Both the position numbers and the translations under genes were made by a program. Below, in pieces: positions 7,193 through 12,837 of a stretch of 64,000 bases of DNA. The stretch is from a virus: IMG/VR virus record IMGVR_UViG_3300025809_000014, positions 33,656 to 97,655 of that record; one strand, 5' to 3'. The stretch's first letter is position 1; each line of letters starts with the position of its first letter. The notes beneath the pieces are model-generated. The model did no database searches. It was not told where the DNA came from and was given only the letters and a program-made list of their open reading frames with translations.

Positions 7193-7464
7193 TAATAACA
7201 ATCATTCAGGTTTTAACGCATAACCTTATTCCCCTGATATACTTTGCTCACTCAACCTCATACTTCGTGAGGTATCTACCCTTGTTCTACAAGTGAGTTT
7301 ATCATTGTTATTATAATATACTTAGAGTGCTTATCCATTGTTGGCTGACACTATTTCAGAATAGTCAGTGGTATTGCTTGACTCATTTCTCTAAGTATAA
7401 GAACTATCATCTGCTCTCCTGCAGCGTTGAGGTTATCTAGAAACCAAGATTGTTAGTCTAGTTC
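7193..7464. ncRNA. Candidate structured non-coding RNA: three tandem stem-closed domains
   Basis: Three adjoining segments are each closed by a perfect inverted repeat. Domain A: 7193-7202 pairs with 7304-7313 (10 bp) and encloses a stem 7206-7210/7233-7237, a stem 7247-7252/7292-7297, and hairpins 7255-7260/7268-7273 and 7281-7285/7289-7293. Domain B: 7317-7327 pairs with 7389-7399 (11 bp) around a hairpin 7345-7355/7360-7368. Domain C: 7401-7406 pairs with 7459-7464 (6 bp) around 7411-7414/7421-7424 and 7431-7434/7442-7445. No reading frame fills 7160-7457. The transcribed strand is probably minus, as for the flanking genes. It is not a canonical tRNA. The function is unknown; a phage RNA or a leader regulating downstream genes are options. 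Confidence 0.5.
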
Positions 7465-7592
7465 TTTTTCTCTTTCTCTTTCTTTGCTTCTTCATAACAC
7501 TGTTGACAAGTATGAACCTCGTCACAAGTGCATGTTAGCTCAGGAGATATCTTATAGAGCTCCCAAGCAAACTGTGCATCTTCAAAGAACAT
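7458..7592 (-). CDS. Cysteine-rich microprotein, 44 residues
   Basis: The frame begins MFFEDAQFAWELYKISPELT and continues with CTC, then CQQC, a probable zinc knuckle, then a Lys/Glu-rich tail. The start overlaps the stop of the upstream 95-residue gene as TAATG. The tail explains the pyrimidine-rich tract seen on the plus strand at 7461-7490. No family is recognised. Confidence 0.55.
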   Translation of the reverse strand: MFFEDAQFAWELYKISPELTCTCDEVHTCQQCYEEAKKEKEKKN

Positions 7593-7879
7593 TAGCACCA
7601 GTCTTTATAAGTGCAAAGAGTTCTCATTGATATATTTGGATACATTAGTTTGATTTCATCTAATGTTCTATCATCAACGTTAACTAATTCAATTTCATAA
7701 CTATCATTAGTACTAATATCATTAAAGGTTATAGAACCTAACTTATTAGTCAAGAAGTTCATAATTCCCTGATGAATAAGATCAGCTATATGAAAAGCTT
7801 TGAAGTGATCTCCTTCTGCTCTATCCATGTATGTATGTGGATATACTTTAATTGTATTTATCATAATGTTGTAGTACAA
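7592..7879 (-). CDS. Hypothetical protein, 95 residues
   Basis: This soluble mixed alpha/beta protein has possible starts at 7879 (MYYNIM) or at an internal Met six codons in (MINTIKVYPH). I see no motif beyond a C-terminal Cys pair. It is the first gene to the left of the proposed origin region. The function is unknown. Confidence 0.55.
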   Translation of the reverse strand: MYYNIMINTIKVYPHTYMDRAEGDHFKAFHIADLIHQGIMNFLTNKLGSITFNDISTNDSYEIELVNVDDRTLDEIKLMYPNISMRTLCTYKDWC

Positions 7880-7951
7880 TGCTCTTCAGCTTTAGAGCTC
7901 CCTAACTTAATATAAGCATAGAGAGAAAGTTATTAGGTGTTAGTATAAGTG

Positions 7952-8110
7952 TAGCATGTTAATGCTATATTTATTTATTATACTATGAGGATTATAAGAG
8001 GTGGTAAAAAGTGGATAAAAGTGGATACTGTGTACACGTCCGTTCTGTTACATACACAAAACACACGTAAGTTTACGTTTTTTAAGGCCCACCCTTGCTT
8101 ATTCCCACCC
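7952..8110. other. Candidate origin of replication (non-coding 7880-8160)
   Basis: This gap has no reading frame and stacks origin-like signals. They are an inverted repeat TAGCAT/ATGCTA (7952-7957/7962-7967), then an AT-only stretch to about 7985, then three 10-bp direct repeats at 8001-8030. A GTGTACAC palindrome (8030-8037) and an ACGTAA-gt-TTACGT inverted repeat (8065-8078) follow. On the minus strand a GGGTGGG-N9-GGGTGGG motif (8088-8110) could form a G-quadruplex. The middle repeat reads TTATCCACT on the other strand, one base from the DnaA box TTATCCACA. It sits close to the divergence of the two transcription arms. Origin function is inferred. Confidence 0.45.
8001..8030 (+). repeat. 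Three 10-bp direct repeats (iteron/DnaA-box-like)
   Basis: Consecutive decamers GTGGTAAAAA, GTGGATAAAA and GTGGATACTG repeat with an exact 10-bp period, one helical turn, so bound proteins would line up on one face. The middle copy with the preceding A is AGTGGATAA, the complement of a DnaA box with one mismatch. Such arrays are typical initiator-binding sites. Confidence 0.55.
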
Positions 8111-8116
8111 TATATA

Positions 8117-8144
8117 TAAAAGAGAGAGCTGTTACACTCTCTCC
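8117..8144 (-). terminator. Rho-independent terminator after the 8161-8571 gene
   Basis: On the minus strand, GAGAGAG pairs with CTCTCTC (8137-8143 with 8122-8128; 8-base loop) and is followed by TTTTATATATA. It lies 17 bases past the stop of the 8161-8571 gene, giving that gene its own transcript. Confidence 0.65.
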
Positions 8145-8160
8145 TTTTAAGGATTGTTGC

Positions 8161-8571
8161 TTAGAAAGCAACCAAATCAGATGGTTCAAATGTTTCAGGC
8201 ACGTACTCAGCAACTTCAGTGATTGCACCTGCATTGATTAAGCCTTGACCATCAGGCATTGCTATCATTGCTAATACTAATCCTGCATTAGCGTACTCTT
8301 CTCCAACAACATGCTCAATGATTGGAAAGCCTGCAAGTTGTGACATTGTAATGGTCTTGTTTCTTACACCACTACCAACTGCAGGTGAGCAGTTAATACC
8401 AAAGCTTGTACCATCAGGTCTTTCTAATACAACGTGCAAACGCTTAGTCGGATGGTTAAAGTTGTTCTTCGTAAAGTTAATTGTTGCACCAGGCCCTGCA
8501 ATCTTTGCTACTGTTCCTAATACTTTTCTTTCTACAGCAGTTCTCTGCTCAAATTTAATTAAGTTTTCCAT
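8161..8571 (-). CDS. Hypothetical early protein, 136 residues, with its own terminator
   Basis: The first leftward gene is separated from the rest of the operon by the terminator at 8117-8144 and the origin-like gap, which suggests strong independent expression. The protein (MENLIKFEQRTAVERKVLGT onwards) looks like a compact beta-rich domain. It has basic segments (NFNHPTKRLHVVLERPDGTS) and an acidic C-terminal tail (EYVPETFEPSDLVAF). That layout, a beta fold with an acidic tail and high expression next to an origin, fits a single-stranded DNA-binding protein, but this is only an idea and no OB-fold signature is evident. No cysteines pair and no membrane segment is present apart from a mildly hydrophobic AGLVLAMIAM. 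Confidence 0.65.
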   Translation of the reverse strand: MENLIKFEQRTAVERKVLGTVAKIAGPGATINFTKNNFNHPTKRLHVVLERPDGTSFGINCSPAVGSGVRNKTITMSQLAGFPIIEHVVGEEYANAGLVLAMIAMPDGQGLINAGAITEVAEYVPETFEPSDLVAF

Positions 8572-8607
8572 TTTGTTTCTGTTTTTAATGGATTAATATT
8601 TGTCATA

Positions 8608-8763
8608 GGGGGCTACCCCAATGCTCCAATTTTTACGTGGGGTCTCTGAGGGGGAGGGGTCTCCTATGTTACACACACGATGGGGTGGGGCGTTTTTAAA
8701 AAAAAGTTTTCAGAAAATTTGGTTGGCATCACAAAAATGTTATACCTTTGGAGGGTGGGTGGG
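8608..8763 (+). other. G-run cluster in the divergent intergenic region (8572-8910)
   Basis: This stretch of an otherwise AT-rich genome has runs of 3-5 G on the plus strand at 8608, 8639, 8650, 8656, 8682, 8687, 8753, 8757 and 8761. Four-tract sets such as 8650-8690 could fold into G-quadruplexes. GGGGTCTC is directly repeated at 8639-8646 and 8656-8663. The rest of the gap holds the promoter element at 8869 and no convincing gene. It may regulate the divergent early and late transcription units or take part in replication. Confidence 0.5.
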
Positions 8764-8868
8764 TTTAGTTAATACCACTTATAAAGTTCCAAGAAAGGAA
8801 AAAAAGAAATGTTAGACATAATATAGCATTGAAAAACAAAGAGATGTAGAACATTAAAATATTTATTG

Positions 8869-8876
8869 TATATTTG
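8869..8876 (+). promoter_or_regulatory. Bacteroidota-type -7 promoter element
   Basis: TATATTTG matches the Bacteroidota -7 consensus TAnnTTTG exactly and lies 35 bases before the first rightward gene. I do not see a clear -33 TTTG at the usual spacing, so activation by a phage factor or recognition by a phage polymerase is possible. Confidence 0.45.
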
Positions 8877-8910
8877 TGATGTACATATGTATAATAAGAA
8901 TAACTAAATC

Positions 8911-9369
8911 ATGGAAGAAAGAAAGATAGTCATACAAAAGCTACAGAAAAGCTTAAGTGATGAATATGCTATAGCTCAAAAGTATTATTCTATACTATCA
9001 GCTATAAACAATCTTGGTCTTACTAAACGTGAGATTGAGTTAGTAGCATTTACAGCTGTCAAGGGTACAATATCTTATGCTAATGCAAGAACACAATTTT
9101 GTGATAAGTACAAAACAACAACAGCAACAATCAATAACATTGTATCTAAGCTCAAGAAGATAGGTATATTTGTAAAGGAGTCAGGTAAGGTGAAGGTTAA
9201 TCCCATCATCGTTTTAGACTTCAAAAAAAATTTAAACTTAGTAGTAAAGATAGTGCACTATGAAGAAACCGAAAGACATGACACTCAGAGAGTGGATAGT
9301 AAGGAAGATGTCAACAAAGGTGGTGATATCAGAAAGAGTGATAAACCAAGTGATAACACACCAATTTGA
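8911..9369 (+). CDS. Winged-helix/HTH DNA-binding protein, 152 residues
   Basis: Residues about 36-95 form a helix-turn-helix pattern: LTKREIELVAF, then a segment with TTTATINNIVSKLKKIGIFV followed by a strand pair (ESGKVKVNPII). This is the order of a winged helix that reads DNA and switches on the wing. The last 35 residues (ERHDTQRVDSKEDVNKGGDI onwards) are polar and disordered, and are encoded where the next gene overlaps by 110 bases. As the first gene of the rightward arm it is a good candidate regulator of early-to-late transcription. No named family is claimed. Confidence 0.65.
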   Translation: MEERKIVIQKLQKSLSDEYAIAQKYYSILSAINNLGLTKREIELVAFTAVKGTISYANARTQFCDKYKTTTATINNIVSKLKKIGIFVKESGKVKVNPIIVLDFKKNLNLVVKIVHYEETERHDTQRVDSKEDVNKGGDIRKSDKPSDNTPI

Positions 9370-9625
9370 TGGTCTTCATGATGCTTTAAAAACAAACAAT
9401 AGTGTAGAACTTTCTGGGTTTGGTAAGTTTTTATTCAATAAGAAGAAAGCAAAGAAACATGTAAGTAAACTTGAAAAGATTAAACTTGGATACGAAAAGG
9501 TGATAGCAGATGAGAGCACCCCAGAAAAAAAATTAAATTTTATAAAGAGTAAACTAAGTAGACTAAACCTAACATTGATGTCATTAAAACCAAAACTAGA
9601 TGATCAAGATAAAGGAAATATATGA
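9260..9625 (+). CDS. HU/IHF-like nucleoid protein
   Basis: ISERVINQVITHQFDGLHDA followed by NSVELSGFGKFLFNKKKAKK is the HU/IHF signature: two helices, then the 'S-V-E-L-x-G-F-G-x-F' strand leading to the DNA-binding arm. The ProGly arm tip of canonical HU is absent; a long helical extension (KLEKIKLGYEKVIADESTPE) follows instead. IHF-like genes next to the structural block are a crAss-like hallmark. It would bend or compact DNA for packaging or regulation. The start at 9260 creates a 110-base overlap with the upstream gene; an alternative ATG at 9278 (MTLREW) shortens it slightly. Confidence 0.75.
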   Translation: MKKPKDMTLREWIVRKMSTKVVISERVINQVITHQFDGLHDALKTNNSVELSGFGKFLFNKKKAKKHVSKLEKIKLGYEKVIADESTPEKKLNFIKSKLSRLNLTLMSLKPKLDDQDKGNI

Positions 9626-9899
9626 AGGTTGGAGAAATAACCTTTTACCTCCAGAGAAACTAAAGGAGCAGATAGCTGTGGTGAGTGCAGATCGCCTAGC
9701 AATATGTAATGAATGCGAAAATCATTCTAAGAATCACTCCAATATACGACCAGATGCACACTGTATGGCTTGTGGTTGTACACTCTCTGCAAAGAGTAAA
9801 TGTTTATCATGCTCTTGCCCTATCGAAAAATGGAAAGCTGTATTAACAGAGAATGAAGAACACGAATATAACAAACATGAAGCATCTAAAGTTAAATAA
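9600..9899 (+). CDS. Zinc-binding protein with three CxxC knuckles, 99 residues
   Basis: RLAICNECENH, then CMACGCTLSAKSKCLSCSCP, then IEKWK. The spacing (CxxC, CxxCGC, CxxCxCP-x-x-KW) is that of a small phage zinc-ribbon family I have seen beside structural genes of Bacteroidota phages. An N-terminal helix (KIKEIYEGWRNNLLPPEKLK) precedes it. It overlaps the HU/IHF gene by 26 bases. The function is unknown; it probably binds DNA or a partner protein. Confidence 0.7.
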   Translation: MIKIKEIYEGWRNNLLPPEKLKEQIAVVSADRLAICNECENHSKNHSNIRPDAHCMACGCTLSAKSKCLSCSCPIEKWKAVLTENEEHEYNKHEASKVK

Positions 9900-10149
9900 A
9901 ATACCAGTGACATCACTTATTCATGTACTAACTAAGTTATATGAAGAAGGAGCAGACTTTATTGATATAGAAGGAGAACCAAGAGAGGATTCAGAAAATG
10001 ATGTAATAAAAGTTACAGTTAGACCTGAATATTATGATGGTGAATCAAAAACAGAAGAAACAGATCCAGAATATTTATTTACAGAAGTTAAACCACCTGA
10101 GGAAGATATAAACCCTATATCTGATGAAGACATAAATGATCTGATATAA
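9877..10149 (+). CDS. Hypothetical acidic protein, about 90 residues
   Basis: I place the start at 9877 (MKHLKLNKIPVTSLIHVLTK) because it follows an A-rich leader typical of these genes; a longer version starts at 9853. After an N-terminal helix the protein is a short beta region (FIDIEGEPREDSENDVIKVT) and a long acidic tail. The tail may be disordered. No family is recognised. Confidence 0.6.
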   Translation: MKHLKLNKIPVTSLIHVLTKLYEEGADFIDIEGEPREDSENDVIKVTVRPEYYDGESKTEETDPEYLFTEVKPPEEDINPISDEDINDLI

Positions 10150-10151
10150 AC

Positions 10152-10433
10152 ATGAGTGCAACATATTACCACAAAATAACTAAATTACTAGCAGAACTTA
10201 AAAGAGATCATCCCTCTCTAAGTCTAGGAAAACACTTAGCTACATCATTCGATGGTCTAGAAACTAAGTATTTATGGGGATTAACAGATAAGAACCTATA
10301 TCACACATTACAAAAATATCAAATTAGTATAGATATGGATGTACCTCATGATGAGTCTGAGATAGATAAGATACTACGAGATGGTATGAGAATCAGTAAC
10401 ATTCATGAATTAAATGACGATGATGGATACTAA
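10152..10433 (+). CDS. Hypothetical protein, 93 residues
   Basis: This soluble helical protein (MSATYYHKITKLLAELKRDH onwards) ends in an acidic tail, IHELNDDDGY. It follows the previous gene after 2 bases and precedes the terminase genes. Small proteins of this kind upstream of terminase are common in crAss-like genomes, without known function. Confidence 0.6.
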   Translation: MSATYYHKITKLLAELKRDHPSLSLGKHLATSFDGLETKYLWGLTDKNLYHTLQKYQISIDMDVPHDESEIDKILRDGMRISNIHELNDDDGY

Positions 10434-10486
10434 TAGTAATCTCATCTTCATATATTGGGAAGATGGGTGGAATGAACAAAATACAA

Positions 10487-10819
10487 ATGGCAAAGAAAAC
10501 TACATACATAAACGCTGAGCTTGATTGGGCAGAACAACAACTACTTTCTTGGAAAGAGTATGTTGATGCTAATCCATTACATAAGCTTGAAGATAGGGTG
10601 AAATACAAAGAAACATCAAATGGAGGACAAATTCCAATGGTTGTTGCAAGTATTGAGTCCCAAGGTAAATTTGTTCAAGATACAATGAAAAACTACCTAT
10701 CTCTATTAGAACAAGTTGATAAACTACGTGAGAAAGAAGAAAAGAAGAAAATAGAAACAAGAGGTGGTCAAGAATTAGGATCTATGGCTGAAGAGTTTAT
10801 CAAGAGTAGAAAAGAATGA
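10487..10819 (+). CDS. Putative small terminase subunit
   Basis: The gene directly precedes the large terminase and overlaps its ATG by 4 bases (ATGA). The protein is about 110 residues, mostly helical, with a C-terminal coiled-coil segment (LLEQVDKLREKEEKKKIETR) that could drive ring oligomerisation. An N-terminal DNA-binding HTH is not obvious. I chose the ATG at 10487 (MAKKTTYINAELDW), which follows an A-rich leader; ATGs at 10463 and 10472 are alternatives. Assignment rests on position, size and coiled coil, so TerS is only likely. Confidence 0.5.
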   Translation: MAKKTTYINAELDWAEQQLLSWKEYVDANPLHKLEDRVKYKETSNGGQIPMVVASIESQGKFVQDTMKNYLSLLEQVDKLREKEEKKKIETRGGQELGSMAEEFIKSRKE

Positions 10820-12837
10820 AACTAAAAAGCATAGACTATAAGGATTGGATGATTAATCAGAAAAGAATTCCTGATAAAGATTCTGAAGAATACAAACCTT
10901 TCTATGACTTTCATAAAGAGTTATGTATGAACGGATGTATGATGGATGGTACATATATAAACCCATTCCTATACTGGCACTTAAATGCTTGGCATACAGA
11001 AGTTGATATTATAGATGAATATGGTAGAATCAATCAGAAGTATGCTAACCCACTACTTAGAGATAATGAATGGTTAGTAACTAATGAAATAGATAGAGCC
11101 CATAAAGAAAAGAAAGGATTAGTAATACTAGGAATTAGACGTTTTGCTAAATCTGTAATAGAAGCAAGTTATATTGCTCAAGGTGCAACCTTTGATGAAA
11201 ACTCTCAGAATATTATTGCAGGACTAAACGCACCTGATATTAAACTTATTACTGATAAGATTGATAAAGGTTTAAACTTTTTACCTAAAGCTTGGAGGTG
11301 GCAGAGAGTAGAAGATAACTGGAAAAATCAAGTTACCTTAGGAATTAAAACTAGAGGTGGTGAAAGAATTCCATTTTCACAAATACTTGTTCGTAACTTA
11401 GATGATGGTAACAATGAAGAGGCTATTGCAGGTACAAAACCTAGAAGACTAATCATTGATGAAATAGGTAAAGGATCTTTTCTTCGTGGACTACAAGCTG
11501 CAATACCTGGATTTACAACACCATTTGGATGGGGATGTAGTCCTATACTTACAGGAACAGGTGGAGATATGAAAAAGTTCATGGATGCAAAATCTTTAAT
11601 GTTTGATGTAGATAACTTTAACTTTCTTACATACAATAATGCAAAAGATAATAAACGTATACACGGATTATTCATCTCACATAAATATAGAATGGAAGCT
11701 AAAGAGGATTCAACTCTTGGAGCTTTTTTAGATAAGCCTAAATCATCTGAACTGCACAATGTAGAGATGATGGTATCTAATGAAGAACTAGCTAATAAAG
11801 TTACTAATGAAAACTTAGAAAGATTAAAAAAGGCTGGAGATAGACTAGCTTATCTAAAAGAAAAGATGTACTATCCACAAGAGGTAGATGATATATTCTT
11901 AAATGAAGACACAAACATCTTTGATATAGAAGCAGCTAAACGTCAGAAGCATAGATTAATAGAAGGTGAAAGAACAGGAACTCCTGTTATATTATATGAT
12001 GATGGTGAAGGTGTAAAGCATGATTTTACAGATAAGCGCCCTATTCTTAACTTTCCATTGAAGCATACAGATTTAAAAGATGCTCCTGTAATTATTTATG
12101 AATTTCCTGTAGATGATCCACCTTATGGCCTATATGTTGCAGGTATTGACCCTTATAGACAGGGTAAATCAGCATATAGTTCATCATTAGGATCAGTATA
12201 CATATATAAACGTATGCATGCTATATCTGGTGAGAAATACCAAGATATGTTTGTAGCTAGTTATTGTGCACGTCCAGATAAGAAAGAAACCTGGGAAAAT
12301 CAAGCACGATACTTAATAAAATATTACAATGCAAGAGCATTGTGTGAAAATGATGAAATATCATTTATAGATCACATGATAAGTAAAGGAGATGCTCAAT
12401 ATTTGGAAAGACAACCTACATGGTTAAAAGAAATAGTACCAAACACTACCGTAAGACGTGATTATGGTATACATAGATCATCTGAAAAGATTAGAGACTT
12501 CTTACATGGTTGTCTCAAGAAGTACACAGAAGAAATTGTACACTCTGAGACTAACGAAGATGGTGAGGTTGTTTCTCAAATTAAAGGTATGGCTAAAGTG
12601 TTAGATCCTGTACTACTAGAAGAAATGATACAGTATAATGAATCAGGTAACTTTGACCGAATCATTGCAGCTGAGTTAGCAATTGCGCTAGCTATGAAAC
12701 TAGATCCCATTCTTGGAAAAGCAGGGGAACAACAGGATGTAAGATTAACATCTATGGTCAACCGAAACAAAAAAAATAAACTATTTACACAATCCAGAGG
12801 GTTGTTTAATAGAAAGAAAAATAAACTTTTTTCATAA
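10816..12837 (+). CDS. terL: Large terminase subunit (TerL)
   Basis: This is the DNA-packaging motor ATPase and headful nuclease. ATPase domain: a divergent Walker A, GIRRFAKS (106-113), Walker B RLIIDEIG (D215, E216) and coupling motif TGTGG (246-250). Nuclease domain of RNase H fold: GIDPY (D445), CENDE (E511) and FDRIIAAE (D614) supply the three acidic metal ligands. At 673 residues it is a typical crAss-like length. It overlaps the upstream gene by ATGA and the portal gene by one base (TAATG). Confidence 0.93.
   Translation: MKLKSIDYKDWMINQKRIPDKDSEEYKPFYDFHKELCMNGCMMDGTYINPFLYWHLNAWHTEVDIIDEYGRINQKYANPLLRDNEWLVTNEIDRAHKEKKGLVILGIRRFAKSVIEASYIAQGATFDENSQNIIAGLNAPDIKLITDKIDKGLNFLPKAWRWQRVEDNWKNQVTLGIKTRGGERIPFSQILVRNLDDGNNEEAIAGTKPRRLIIDEIGKGSFLRGLQAAIPGFTTPFGWGCSPILTGTGGDMKKFMDAKSLMFDVDNFNFLTYNNAKDNKRIHGLFISHKYRMEAKEDSTLGAFLDKPKSSELHNVEMMVSNEELANKVTNENLERLKKAGDRLAYLKEKMYYPQEVDDIFLNEDTNIFDIEAAKRQKHRLIEGERTGTPVILYDDGEGVKHDFTDKRPILNFPLKHTDLKDAPVIIYEFPVDDPPYGLYVAGIDPYRQGKSAYSSSLGSVYIYKRMHAISGEKYQDMFVASYCARPDKKETWENQARYLIKYYNARALCENDEISFIDHMISKGDAQYLERQPTWLKEIVPNTTVRRDYGIHRSSEKIRDFLHGCLKKYTEEIVHSETNEDGEVVSQIKGMAKVLDPVLLEEMIQYNESGNFDRIIAAELAIALAMKLDPILGKAGEQQDVRLTSMVNRNKKNKLFTQSRGLFNRKKNKLFS

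Noticed and set aside
7317-7464. tRNA genes in the structured region
   Set aside because: Closing stems of 11 and 6 bp and 66-83-base units resemble tRNAs in size, but there is no GTTCRA T-loop on either strand, no 5-bp/7-base anticodon arm with T33, and no proper D-arm spacing.
7461-7490. Pyrimidine tract as a regulatory element
   Set aside because: It is explained by the Lys/Glu-rich C-terminus of the 44-residue minus-strand gene.
8621-8815. 64-residue plus-strand reading frame in the divergent gap
   Set aside because: It is built from the G-run cluster, has composition unlike neighbouring genes, starts in no A-rich leader and shows no domain; it probably arises by chance.
10423-10518. 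31-codon frame beginning MDTNSNLIFIYW
   Set aside because: It overlaps both the end of the 93-residue gene and the start of the small terminase candidate, and has no separate leader; possible but not supported enough to call.
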